Below, piece after piece: positions 35,401 through 48,000 of a stretch of DNA of 64,000 nucleotides. This DNA comes from Chaetorhynchus papuensis (Eukaryota > Chordata > Aves > Passeriformes > Rhipiduridae). The stretch lies in the NCBI GenBank assembly GCA_013396525.1, contig VWYX01000921.1:266695-330694 (forward strand). The letters run 5' to 3'. The translations under genes and the position numbers were made by a program. Below the pieces are notes generated by a model. That model worked only from the letters and a program-made list of their open reading frames with translations. It made no database searches and was not told the DNA's origin. Positions within the stretch are counted from its first letter, which is position 1, and each line of letters begins with the position of its first letter.

Positions 35401-36599
35401 ATGAATGAAGGCTCTCACATGGTGTTCAGTGAACTGCAGGATGGAGCTGGAGGCTGAGCATTGAGTTGGGCTCTTCACCACCTCTCTGCAAATCATTATG
35501 TGTTTTCAGTCAGGTAAAACAAGCAGTGCATGGACTGCTGAGGAGTCAAAGAACGGGGAGCTGCCTGTCCTGATGCACTGAGGTTGCTGGTAGCAACCAA
35601 GGCTTTCTAGCCCCTCCTGCTGAAGCAGTGTACTCACCTGGAGCATCCAGGAGCTGTGGCTGTGTGCTGGGGCTGCTCAGGAGCTCCCCAGCCTTGGGGA
35701 AGCGAGTCTATCCTCAGTGAAGCAGGTATGCTGGTCTGTGCTGCAGGCGGAATGGCCACAGTCCTTACTTCAGACATGAACTGACAAGCAGCTCAGTTTT
35801 ACTGGCCTGCTCTTAGGTTTGGTGGCCTAAAAGGAAAGGAAAAAAGCTATTTGCCTCCAGAAGAGAATTTAAATGGAAACTGATGTTTTTTAAAGGAAGC
35901 TATGCTGGTGGTGGAGTGTCTAGCCCCTGACTTCTAGCAGCTCTGCATCAGTTGTACATGTTGCTGGGAGTGTGAAGATTAGTGCTGGGGAGACCTGGGC
36001 AGGAATGATTGCACCTGTCTCTGTGCAAGAGCCAGCTCATTCCATGTTTTAAGCTGCGTATTACTAGTTTAATAAAGCAGGTTCCTTCAGCGTGCCAGGG
36101 AACTTACTCAGCTGCAGCTTACAAAACCTCCTTGTTCTCCCAAAGTTCTTTGTGCAAAAATAGATAGACACCGACCAGTAAATCCACCTTTAATTTGCAG
36201 GGGTACATTGAGCTATGAGTGTGCCCTTTTCTGAATGAAGGGCAGCAATAAAAGCTCCCTGGCAGCACCAGGATGGGATGAAAGAGCCTTGCAAGGCAAT
36301 GTGGCTCATGGTGAGAGCACCCTTGTGACCTTCACCTCAGGACAGCTCTGTGTCTGCAGTGATGTTGGTAGCACAGAGCAACGGATGTACCTGCAGCTGC
36401 CATGGGTCATTGCTCAGTGCCACTTGTTCTCCTGCACTCTGCTCCCACCTGGGCACCTGAACCAGCAGGAGAACACCGGGAGAGTGGCTCTCGCTGCCTG
36501 AGGGTTCTCTTTGTTCTGCTTCCACAGCTGGGTGTGGGGACTTTGCCAGCAGTGTGGCCAAGAAGGCAACAACAGCTGGGTCTGTACCAGCCATGGTGT
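32498..36599. other. SCO1 3' UTR and intergenic DNA
   Basis: The SCO1 3' UTR probably runs to an AATAAA at 33320-33325. A poly-T run lies at about 33430-33444. The rest up to the CR1 is ordinary intergenic DNA; the short open frames have no family resemblance and I recognise no gene or RNA. Confidence 0.55.
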
Positions 36600-37132
36600 G
36601 GCCAGCAGGACCAGGAGAGTGACCATCCCCCTGTGCTGGGCACTCCTGAGGCACCTTGAGTGCTCTGTCCAGTTCTGGGCCCCTCATGACAAGAAAAACA
36701 TGGAGAGGCTGGAACATGTCCAGGGAAAGGGACGGAGCTGAGGAAGGGTCTGGAGCCCCAGGAGAGGCTGAGGGAGCTGGGAAAGGGGCTCAGCCTGGAG
36801 CAAAGGAGGCTCAGGGGGGACCTTGTGGCTCTGCACAACTCCCTGACAGGAGGGGGCAGCCGGTGGGGGTCGGGCTCTGCTCCCAGGGAACAGGGACAGG
36901 AGGAGAGGGAACGGCCTCAGGTGGTTCAGGTTGGACATCAAGATGAAATTCTTCACCGGAGAGGGTGGTCAAACACTGGAACAGACTGCCCAGGGAGGTG
37001 GTGAAGTCCCTGACCCTGCAGGTGTCCAAGGAAGGCCTGGACATGGGACTCAGTGCTCTGGGCTGGGTGACAAGGTGGGGATGGGACACAGGTTGGACTT
37101 TATCGTGGAGGTCTTTTCCAACCCCAGTGTTG
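36600..37132 (+). mobile_element. CR1 LINE 3' portion, about 530 bp
   Basis: Plus-oriented CR1 with the usual series of signatures: 'ccagttctgggcccctca', 'ggagaggctggaacatgtcc', 'ggggctcagcctgga', 'catcaagatgaaattcttca', 'ggaacagactgcccaggga', 'gtccctgaccctgcaggtg' and 'ggtcttttccaaccccagtg'. It is truncated at the 5' end and has no intact reverse transcriptase frame. The second assembled copy of its last third is at 38582-38796. Confidence 0.9.
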
Positions 37133-38580
37133 TGTGGGTGAGGTCCAGCCCTTTTGCCTTGAGCATGCCTGGGAGCAGGAAATGTCCTGTCTGTGGCAGT
37201 TTGGTGTCAGGACAAAGCCCCAAACTGCTCGTTGGTCTGGTGTGCCTCAGCTTTTTGCTCTCAGCACACCCACTGTGCTGAGTTCAAAGGGCCGATCACA
37301 AGGTATGCATGCTAAAATAAGCTTTCCCCTCATCCTCTGGGCTTAGGGGGATTCTAGGAATTCATGGTTCATGAGATATGTGGCTGTGGTGTCCATTTTT
37401 AGTGACCTTAAATGAAATTAAGGGCAACATGAAACATGTTTTTCAAAACATGACAGTGACTCTGCTGCAAGCCCACAGGGTCAGCTCTCGTTGGGCCAAC
37501 ACAAACAGGGTCAGCCACGATGTCCGAAAGACAGGGTGACATCCCCTGTGCTGCAGCAGCAGCTGCAGTGTCCCAGGGTGCTCCAGCTCAGAGTGGTGCT
37601 GCGGCAGGTGGCAGGAGCTCTTTGGGGGGAAGGGAGGGGGCTCCTGGCTTCACACAAGTCCTGTTGGCCTTGTTCTGCTGAGGGTAGGGTGGTCCTGCAG
37701 CCTTGGCTGAGCGTCCGTGCAGTACAGAGAGCAAACGGGTTGCTGAACAGTGACAGATGACCAGAACAGCCAGAATGGCTTAGGACGGAGGAGACCCTTC
37801 CTCTCCTGCACAGGGAGCTCACTCCACCTGTGCATGAAGGCTCCCACTGTTCCTGCCAACTTCTGCCCTGCCAGCCATGGCCTGGCTGCTCTGTACCAAC
37901 CAAACAGCTTGTTTGGGACTGAGAGACCTCTGTTCAAAGCCCACTTTACCAGTATCCTTCTCAGGTGGGAATTGCAGTCACACATGCCTAAGAACCTGCT
38001 CAGCATGATGTGATGGGGCTTTTGACAGCAAGGGCAGGGAACATTGTGGGCAGACAAAGTTGTATTAGTTAAATCTGTGTAGTGTGTTCATGATCTGACA
38101 TTCATGAGCTGTCCACCCCTGGCCAGATCTGGGTGCTGTTCTTTCTGATTAGTCTCTATTTTGCCATGGTTTGTCACACTGTATTTCAGTCATGGCCTCT
38201 CATCCTGTCCTCCCTCACCCATGCAGTGGTAGAAAGCCACAGGTATTGCCATAACTGATGCTACATGAATCCTCATCCTTTTTTTCCTTCCCGTGGCCTT
38301 GCTCTCCACCCTCTACAGAGCTGGTTTGGGTTCCTTCACCACTGTGCAGCTCTGCCCAGGCAACCCGTGAGCAGGAGCAGTGAGGCAGGTCCCTTCTGTG
38401 CTATCATTTGTTTGACATGTTGGTGAGAGTGCAGTGAAGTTCTGGCTGTGGTTGTAGCTGGCAGGAGAGCATGTTCCTAGTAGAGGAAATTCCCACCAAA
38501 GAAATGTCTACAAAACACAGATAGGTCCCAGAGTTACTAAAATTGGGAGAAAAGAGCATGTCCTTTCTTTACACACTGTA
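36918..38580. repeat. Tandem overlap 3, left copy (1663 bp)
   Basis: It recurs after the N at 38581 with offset 1664. The one difference seen is T37934 versus C39598. The segment contains the last part of the CR1 and non-coding DNA between SCO1 and MYH, with no recognisable gene. Confidence 0.95.
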
Positions 38581-38581
38581 N
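38581..38581. other. Single-N contig junction 3
   Basis: One unknown base between the copies of overlap 3; an assembly join. Confidence 0.95.
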
Positions 38582-40244
38582 CAGGTGGTTCAGGTTGGAC
38601 ATCAAGATGAAATTCTTCACCGGAGAGGGTGGTCAAACACTGGAACAGACTGCCCAGGGAGGTGGTGAAGTCCCTGACCCTGCAGGTGTCCAAGGAAGGC
38701 CTGGACATGGGACTCAGTGCTCTGGGCTGGGTGACAAGGTGGGGATGGGACACAGGTTGGACTTTATCGTGGAGGTCTTTTCCAACCCCAGTGTTGTGTG
38801 GGTGAGGTCCAGCCCTTTTGCCTTGAGCATGCCTGGGAGCAGGAAATGTCCTGTCTGTGGCAGTTTGGTGTCAGGACAAAGCCCCAAACTGCTCGTTGGT
38901 CTGGTGTGCCTCAGCTTTTTGCTCTCAGCACACCCACTGTGCTGAGTTCAAAGGGCCGATCACAAGGTATGCATGCTAAAATAAGCTTTCCCCTCATCCT
39001 CTGGGCTTAGGGGGATTCTAGGAATTCATGGTTCATGAGATATGTGGCTGTGGTGTCCATTTTTAGTGACCTTAAATGAAATTAAGGGCAACATGAAACA
39101 TGTTTTTCAAAACATGACAGTGACTCTGCTGCAAGCCCACAGGGTCAGCTCTCGTTGGGCCAACACAAACAGGGTCAGCCACGATGTCCGAAAGACAGGG
39201 TGACATCCCCTGTGCTGCAGCAGCAGCTGCAGTGTCCCAGGGTGCTCCAGCTCAGAGTGGTGCTGCGGCAGGTGGCAGGAGCTCTTTGGGGGGAAGGGAG
39301 GGGGCTCCTGGCTTCACACAAGTCCTGTTGGCCTTGTTCTGCTGAGGGTAGGGTGGTCCTGCAGCCTTGGCTGAGCGTCCGTGCAGTACAGAGAGCAAAC
39401 GGGTTGCTGAACAGTGACAGATGACCAGAACAGCCAGAATGGCTTAGGACGGAGGAGACCCTTCCTCTCCTGCACAGGGAGCTCACTCCACCTGTGCATG
39501 AAGGCTCCCACTGTTCCTGCCAACTTCTGCCCTGCCAGCCATGGCCTGGCTGCTCTGTACCAACCAAACAGCTTGTTTGGGACTGAGAGACCTCTGTCCA
39601 AAGCCCACTTTACCAGTATCCTTCTCAGGTGGGAATTGCAGTCACACATGCCTAAGAACCTGCTCAGCATGATGTGATGGGGCTTTTGACAGCAAGGGCA
39701 GGGAACATTGTGGGCAGACAAAGTTGTATTAGTTAAATCTGTGTAGTGTGTTCATGATCTGACATTCATGAGCTGTCCACCCCTGGCCAGATCTGGGTGC
39801 TGTTCTTTCTGATTAGTCTCTATTTTGCCATGGTTTGTCACACTGTATTTCAGTCATGGCCTCTCATCCTGTCCTCCCTCACCCATGCAGTGGTAGAAAG
39901 CCACAGGTATTGCCATAACTGATGCTACATGAATCCTCATCCTTTTTTTCCTTCCCGTGGCCTTGCTCTCCACCCTCTACAGAGCTGGTTTGGGTTCCTT
40001 CACCACTGTGCAGCTCTGCCCAGGCAACCCGTGAGCAGGAGCAGTGAGGCAGGTCCCTTCTGTGCTATCATTTGTTTGACATGTTGGTGAGAGTGCAGTG
40101 AAGTTCTGGCTGTGGTTGTAGCTGGCAGGAGAGCATGTTCCTAGTAGAGGAAATTCCCACCAAAGAAATGTCTACAAAACACAGATAGGTCCCAGAGTTA
40201 CTAAAATTGGGAGAAAAGAGCATGTCCTTTCTTTACACACTGTA
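38582..40244. repeat. Tandem overlap 3, right copy (1663 bp)
   Basis: Direct copy of 36918-38580. It ends about 55 bases upstream of the CArG-like element of the MYH promoter, so the promoter itself is not duplicated, but the apparent distance between SCO1 and MYH is inflated by 1664 bases. Confidence 0.95.
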
Positions 40245-40300
40245 TATGGCAAAAAATGAACAAGAATCAGTGGGCAGGCGGGAGTGTCGATCCCTTCCTT

Positions 40301-40352
40301 CCAAATATAGGGAAGGGGCTGAACTGAGGGAGCTCAGTTGAGTCTATAAAAG
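40301..40352 (+). promoter_or_regulatory. Probable MYH core promoter: CArG/MEF2-like element and TATA box
   Basis: TATAAAAG at 40345-40352 is a consensus TATA box. About 35 bases upstream, CCAAATATAGGG (40301-40312) resembles the AT-rich CArG/MEF2 type sites found near TATA boxes of skeletal myosin heavy-chain genes. Transcription would start near 40375-40385. A possible first non-coding exon could end at a CAG/GTGCTG donor at 40453, but this is uncertain. Confidence 0.55.
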
Positions 40353-40675
40353 CTGTCCGGGAGAAAGCCCTTGGTGGTGGCTCCTGATTTCCTGGCCATG
40401 CTCATGGCCATGCTGTGACTGACCTGCAGTGGGACAGAGGGCTCCTACCTCAGGTGCTGTTCCCCATGCTTGGAGCCTCGCAAGGCTGTAGCACTGTGGT
40501 GGGAATTCTGCTGTAGATTCCCCGCTGGGCCATTCCTTGGGCAGGGAAGGAGTGGTCTCTGGTGAACTCTGCTGGCCCTCAATGGGCCCAGTTACTTGCA
40601 GTAAGTGAGAGGTGTTGGGCCTTTGGACAGGCTGTAGCTTCGTTGAAGTCTGACCTTTGACTGTTTCTCTTTCAG

Positions 40676-40728
40676 AGATCCGAGATGTCAGCTGGTTCCT
40701 TCCTGCTTTCTGTTAACTGATAGTTCAG
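40676..40728 (+). other. MYH 5' non-coding exon (53 bp)
   Basis: A strong acceptor (pyrimidine-rich tract ending TTTCAG at 40675) and a consensus donor (CAG/GTGAGG) bound 53 bases. Sarcomeric MYH genes have short non-coding exons before the ATG exon, which fits. The exon contains an upstream ATG (40685) followed by 10 further codons and TGA (40718-40720), a small upstream reading frame. It does not end in ATG, which bears on where the myosin starts. Confidence 0.6.
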
Positions 40729-41255
40729 GTGAGGATTTGAGGCATGAAAACTATCAGCTTGCCCAGGCTGGCATAAGCTGGCTTTTCTCCTGTGCTCACT
40801 GTGGGTAGGTCCTTGTTTTTGCCCCTGCATGAGCTCCTTTATCAAGCCACAGCACGTGTCCATTCCTGCCCACTGTGGCTGCTCACCGGAAGGACTAGGA
40901 CAGGCCCCATGTTAATAGAGAGTGTGGGAAGTCATAAATTAAAAACCAGAAGAAAAATAATCTTCAGGGGTTCGCTTTTTCTCAGGATTACATGAATCCT
41001 TTGGAGGGAGCCCTCCTCCTCCTTTGGACGTGGATCTCCTTTCCTTGGGGCCATGAAGGGTGGTAGCTCTTCTTCAGTGCCTTTGTACCTTCCAGCTTGG
41101 AAACGCAAACATCTCCCTCAAGACCTCGCCGCATGCACCTGAGATCTGGGAGGGGTGAGCTGGGAGCAGCCAGCTGGGGAGGGCTGGTGAATGTTCAGCT
41201 CCACTCTGCCCTAAGCACCACACAGGGGACCAGCCCAGCAGGGTCTGTCTTGCAG

Positions 41256-44200
41256 AGCAGAGACGCTGGCATGGAGATTTTTGGTGAGGCCGCGCCGTAC
41301 CTGCGCAAATCTGAGAAGGAGAGATTAGAAGCCCAGAACCGGCCTTTCGATGCCAAGACCTACTGCTTTGTGGCTGACCCCGCGGTGGAGTACACCAAGG
41401 GGAAGATTAAGGCTGCACAGGATGGGAAGATAACTGTTGAGACAGAGGATGGCAGAGTAAGTGCATTCCTTCTGTCCCTTCTCCCAGCCCTGCTGAGGGC
41501 CCCAGGGCATCTGCTGGGGACAGACATGAAAAGTGCTAGGCTAGCACGGGCAAGAAATCTGCCCTGCCCTCCCCCTGTCCTCTGACTGGGTCCAGCACAG
41601 CCTCCACAGGAAAGTGTAGCTCTGGATGGTGGGATAAAAGTATTCATCGGATAATTATTCTTGGTTTGGGCTTTAAAAAATCAGGCAATGCTCTAAACCA
41701 GGTTGGATTGTAGCCTTGCCGGTCTTAACTTAGTTTTTAACACTTTCTCAGCTCACGCTGTCATATCCACTCATAAATTCCTTCCTTTACTGGTAGCTGA
41801 GCAGACAGATACTTTGCAAGTCGCCTTTGCATGTGAAATTGTCAGTGTCACTGGCTGCAGTTTCCCAGAGGAGCCTCCAAGGTGTTAATCTTCGAAAACG
41901 CTGAAATGTCTTAGCAGCTCGTGTCCTGATAACTTTTGTAAGAATAACTGCAGCAGTTCAAAGAGCCACTATGACCAACATCTTGGCAGTAGGTGCTACA
42001 AGGCTTTTAGAAAGCAGTGGCTGAGTTAAGCTGCTGCCAGCTGTGAACATCTGCCACCCCCACAACATATCCACAGGCTCTGGCTGTGTGACAGGATGGT
42101 CCCCCACAGTGTGAGCCTAGCAGACGGTGCTGTTTGAGAGAGACAGAGCCTTTCTTTAATTGGGAATGGCCACAGGCAGGAGTGGAAAAAGTCTGTCCCA
42201 AGGATGGACTTGCTGTTGATGAGTTTTGTGCTGTTCGTGTCCCGGCTCTCTGGCACTGTCATGGGAACTCTGGAGGCTGGGAGGTTGGCTGGCCAGCAGA
42301 TGTGCCCCAGGCTCTTACAGCCATGAGCAGCAGAGATCTAAAGTTCATAAGCAGCGATAATGTGGTGAAAGATCTGGTCCAGACCAAATCACATCTGTGT
42401 GGTCACAGCAATTCCAGTAAATTTACATCCTGTCCATGTACCAGTGTTGTAGAGTTCCTGGCTGGCTGCAGTGTTTGCCCCGAAATAGCCATATCTTGTT
42501 TAGCACAGTTAAACAGAAAGAAAAATATGAATTAGAGCAGCCTTAGAGATGTTACTACTTCTCTGTGGTTGTGGCAGGGCTGTCAAGAGTTGCTGAATCA
42601 AGGTTCACTCTTTCTTTCTGATTTATAGACAGTTGCTGTCAAACCTGATGATGTGTATGCCATGAACCCACCTAAGTTTGACAGAGTTGAGGATGTGGCC
42701 ATGCTGACCCACCTGCATGAACCCGCTGTGCTGTACAACCTCAAGGACCGCTACAGCTCCTGGATGATCTATGTAAGTTCCTTCTTCTGGCAAAGGAGGA
42801 AATGCAGCTGCAGGAGCTGGACTTCAATGACACCTCTGTTTTTTCCCTGCAGACCTACTCGGGTCTCTTCTGCATCACCATCAACCCCTACAAGTGGCTG
42901 CCGGTGTACAACCCGGAGGTGGTGTTGGCCTACCGAGGCAAGAAGCGCCAGGAGGCCCCTCCACACATCTTCTCCATCTCTGACAACGCCTATCAGTTCA
43001 TGCTGACTGGTGAGCTTTTCTATTTTTACCAGATTCTGAGTAAAAAAGTGTGTCAGAACCACTGCCTGTGCCAAGTGCCGTTCCATACTGCCATGGCTCA
43101 GTCACCTTTGCCATCTATTGCAGAGTGCTTGGTCTGTGTAATACTGCAGATTATCTGCTTGGTCTTTATTTTCAACCCTAACTGATGCAAAACCAGCTCC
43201 TGAAATATTTTTTTTTATTTTTGAAACACTGTGCTGCACATTATCTGTATTTCTGGTCTAAGTACTAAGAGAAGCAGCATAACAGGGACCTCCGCAAAGG
43301 GAAGTTACACTCTGACAGGAAACACTATCTGGGAAGTCCCTGGGCAGCACGTGGCTTCAAGCAACAGCAGGCAGATCCAGAATAGAGCTGGTAGAAATAT
43401 TGTCACCAAAATGCATGTTTTAATTTGAATAAAGTCCTGTCCTATATGAAATGTAATAAAGAATGGTAAGGACAGAAGTAAAAACAAGTGCAGGATGGAG
43501 CACAGGAGGAGGAGAGAAGACAAAAAGTGGAGTATAGGGAGGGAAAGAGAGGAGGAGAGCACACCATGCACCTTTTCCATTTCTGCTGCAGAGATTTGGT
43601 TTCATTGCCCCTGATCAGGACACCAGGTCACAGTTAGTGCTGAGAACCAGCAACTTCCCCACAGCTTCTCTGACTGCAGGTGTTTTTCCCTTTGACAGAT
43701 CGTGAAAACCAGTCTATCCTGATCACGTAAGTGCATCTGCCACTTTGGACTTTGTCTCCAACAAACAGTGGGCAGATGATCCTTCACTCTGGGCTTTCTT
43801 TCCGCAGTGGGGAATCCGGCGCCGGGAAGACGGTGAACACGAAGCGCGTCATCCAGTACTACGCCACAATTGCGGCCAGTGGGGACCCGGCCACCAAGGA
43901 GTCCCGGATGAAGGTGTGAGGAGGAAGGGCTTGGTCAGGGACAGTTCAGGATGTGATCCCCTTGTGGCTGTGGACAGCACTGGTGACTCACACTTCGCTC
44001 AAAATGCCTTTTATTAACTTCAGCCACTCTTCAAAAGGCAGTAGGACCAGGGGCTGATGTGCAGTTAGGACCACAACAAACACAAGCCACCAGAGCTGCC
44101 ACTGATGCTGCCCAGGTGTAGCTGTACCTGGACTGAAACCAGGTCTGCAGGATTGGTGCCCAGGAAGAATCAGAGGCTCGTTTCTTAGCATGGATCAATC

Positions 44201-45084
44201 TGCCCTTGTGGCTGAGACCTGAGAGTTCTGACTGTGGGGGAAGTTCTGAATAAGGGGAAAACGAGTTATTTGTTGTCAACCCCCGGCACTGGCTCTTGGT
44301 CCTGGAGTTGAGAAGGTGCTGCAGCAGCACTGTACAGCTGAAATGAAGGGCTCATGACTGTACATGTAATTATGCCTTAGAGTCACTTCTTCCTACCACA
44401 TAGCTCATGGTGTTTTTCAGTAATTATTCAATTATTCCTGCAGGGTACGCTCAAGGATCAAATCCTCAGTGCCAATCCACTGCTGGAGGCCTTTGGGAAT
44501 GCCAAGACCGTGAGAAATGACAACTCCTCACGTTTTGTGAGTCATCCTGTGTCTGTCTCTCTGCCCTCCTGTGTTTCTAATGCTCTTTGTCTGCTTGTTA
44601 GTTGTGACTGTGAGCCCTTTGGCTGGGAAAAATGTTCTTGCTGACCAATTTCTTGGTTGTTTATGAGATGCTGGTGAGTTAGCAGCTGTATTGTGCTCAC
44701 ATTGCTGCAGCAAAGTGTTCCCCTTTGTATCTTTGTATATCAAAGCTAATTCAGACTGATTTGGTGATGTTGTCAGTAAGACTGAAGAGGTAAAAATACC
44801 CCGAGATTTCTACACTGATCACCACGTTTTGTCTGCTTGCCAGGGTAAATTCATTCGTATCCACTTTGGAACCTCTGGAAAACTGGCCTCCGGTGACATT
44901 GAGACCTGTGAGTAACTGAGGGGGGCTGACAGCTTCACTGGAAATTAAAGAACCTGAAAAATATCTATGTGCATGCATGTTGCAGACTTGCTGGAAAAGT
45001 CAAGAGTCACTTTCCAGCTGAAAGCTGAGAGAAGCTACCATATCTTCTACCAGATCCTCTCCAACAAGAAGCCTGAACTGCTTG
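41256..45084 (+). CDS. MYH coding exons 1-8: SH3-like N terminus, P-loop, switch I
   Basis: Exons: 41256-41456 (ATG at 41271), 42629-42772, 42853-43009, 43699-43726, 43808-43913, 44444-44536, 44844-44907, 44986-45084. The P-loop GESGAGKT is at residues 172-179, encoded across the exon 4/5 boundary as in other MYHs. Switch I is NDNSSRFGKF from residue 232. Numbers are 6 below the usual MYH numbering because translation appears to start at the Met that is normally residue 7. Exon 1 begins AGC AGA GAC GCT GGC before that Met, the counterpart of the usual residues 2-6, with no ATG in front. Loop 1 (SGDPATKESRMK, near 195-207) is short and poor in lysine. Confidence 0.92.
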
Positions 45085-48000
45085 GTAAGGACAGCCCTCA
45101 CCTGGTGACACTCAGTAAAGTCAGCGTGGGAAGCATTTCCCTCTATGTGCCAGCTCAGTGACAGAGGGTCCAGTGGCACCAGGGCACAGTGCCCTGTGTC
45201 ACGTGCCCCCCCAGGTGTCCCTTTGGCAGTGCCTCAGTCTGTGCAGAGCAGGGATCACGTGCTGATTTACATCCTCAGCGTTGCAGCATCGGCCCTGCCC
45301 AGGTTCCCCAGGCTGAACTCGTGTCTCTGCATAACAGGGTCACACTAGGGCTTACTCCATCTCCATTTATGCTCCCTGGGTAAGTTCTAATACAATCTGT
45401 GTGCAGGTGAGGTGCAGGGATGGCCAATGTACTCTGCCTCACACCTGCTATTCTCAATGCTGTGGAAATTCCAACTTAGATGGGCCAGGTCCTGTGAATA
45501 ATCTTCAATAGAAAGGTAAGCAATTCTGGTGCAGGATGGCCAGGTACCCTGATCTGCAAACCATTTATCTGAGCAAAAGTTATTTCCTGTTTCCAGTATA
45601 GCCCCTCTGACCTTCTCCCCCTTCCCACTGCCATGGCATTCCCTACCCATGCCCCACATCTGTCCCTTTTGCCACACACCCAGCTACTGCACTCACCCTC
45701 GGTCCGCTCTGCCCATCCCTCCCAGCTATCCACAGAACACAGAATCACCCAATTCACAGAATCACCAGGTTAGAAGAGACCTTCAAGATCATCAAGTCCA
45801 ACCCCTGCCCCAACACCTCAACTAAACCATGGCACCAAGTGCCACATCCAATCTCTTTTTAAACACATCCAGGGATGGTGATTTCACCACCTCCCCAGGC
45901 AGACAATTCCAGTACTTTATCACTCTTTCTGTAAAAAACTTCTTCCTAATATCCAACCTATATTTTTCTTGGCGCAGCTTAAGTCTGTGTTGTTCTGTCA
46001 GTTGTTGCCTGGAGAAAGAGACCAACCCCCACCTGACTACAGCCACCTTTCAGAGAGTTGTAGAGAGTGACAAGGTCACCTCTGAGTCTCCTTTTCTCCA
46101 GGCTGAACACCCCCAGCTCCCTCAGTCATTCCTCACTTCCCAAGGTGGAGCTCCTGCTCCCATCCTCCCACTCTGTGCCCTCTGACCACTTCCCACCCCA
46201 CTCTTCCTTCCCCAGGGAGATTGCCATGTCTGTACAAGGACAGACACATTTACCCTCGGTGTACAGAGGGCTCCTCTTCTGCACACAACCCCACCACACA
46301 GCTGCACGCCTGCCCCTCTCCTCTTACTCTGCCATAGGATTCAGGACTGAAAATCACTGGGGAATTTTGGCCTCAGTTAGATGGAGATGACCACACATGT
46401 ATGTGTTACTCAGGTGCAGCACAGCACACAGCCCCAGGGGGTGCAAGTGCATCCAGGGATCAGCGTGTGTAAGGAATGAGGATAAGCACAAATGAGCCTT
46501 ATCTAAAGGCCTCTTTCTTAAAAGCTGTTTCGGTGGATGGCCTGTGCTCTGTGCCTGCCAGTGCTGAGTGCTCAGCTCTGGGTTCACAACATTAAAGTGG
46601 AAGGACTGCTCAGCCAGGGGAAGGCAGATGAAAGGCTTTACTCTGTCTTTCTGGTCTCTTAATAGAAAACCAAGAGTTTGGGATGCAAAAGGAAGGAGAG
46701 CATGTGAAAACTTGCTGAGCCATTGTTCCATCTCCCCTGCCAGGCTCTGGCTCTCAGTCTGGTGTTTGCCTTTCAGAGATGCTCCTCGTCACAGCCAACC
46801 CCTGTGACTACCCCTTCATCAGCCAAGGGCAGATCTCTGTGGCCAGCATCGATGACCGGGAGGAGCTCGTAGCCACAGATGTGAGTACAGTCAGCAAGAA
46901 GAGACAGTCTCACTTTTACCCTCACCACTGTTAAAACCAGCTGATCTGTCTGGTGTGCAGGCAGCCATTGACACTTTGGGCTTCAGCCCTGACGAGAGAA
47001 TGGCGATTTACAAGTTGACGGGGGCGATCCTGCACTATGGGAACATGAAGTTCAAGCAGAAAACACGTGAGGAGCAGGCAGAGCCTGATGGCACAGAAGG
47101 TAACACCTTCATATCTGGGAAGAGAACTATTTCCAACTGTTTCCATGCCATTTTTCACTAGAAATGGAGGGAGTCTTCCAGGAGAGATGCAGTTGTTCCT
47201 TGACAAACATAAAAAGGAGGTTTGATTTTCAACTTACCGCCTCAAATAGAGGCACTTTCTGCATCCACTTTATTCCTGATGACTCTGCTGTAGGACCCTG
47301 TGCCTGGGGCACATTGCTGTAGTGCTCTCCAGTTTCTGGTTACACATACAGACTTGTTCTGCTTGGGTGACATTGTGGAGAAATGGCTTGAAGGGAAAAA
47401 CTCTGTGTTGTCCCATCAGCAGTGCACTCATGGGTTTCACCACATCTGTTGGAGCTGCTGTAGCCACTCCATCATGAGGACCAGCCCTACAAGGCTGCTC
47501 AGAAAAGTAAATGAGAATGTTAGTCAAGATTTGTGGATGGGGTTAAGCCAATCATGTTGTAGGTTTCAGAGTGAGCTCTGGCTGGTTCCTATGCCCTGTG
47601 TGTGCCTGAAATAAGAAGAAAATATTTCAAGTTATTATTTTGTTTTCCAGAGGCTGACAAAGCAGCATATCTGATGGGCCTGAACTCAGCAGACTTGCTG
47701 AAAGCTTTGTGCTATCCCCGGGTGAAAGTGGGAAATGAATATGTCATGAAGGGCCAAACAGTGGACCAGGTGAGTGTCAAGGAGCAGCAGGGACTGTCCT
47801 CTCCCTCAGGAACAGGAATGGGTGCAGGTCACAGCGGAGAATGGTCGGGACCATTAAGGCCTGTTAGTGCACTGGGTGGGCTGTGTAGGTGGGCATGGAG
47901 AGGGGTGTTTTATTCTGGGGATGCACTGGCAGTGCCCTGACACAGGTGTGACCTTCTCCCTGCAGGTGCATCAGGCAATGAATGCCCTTGCCAAGTCTGT

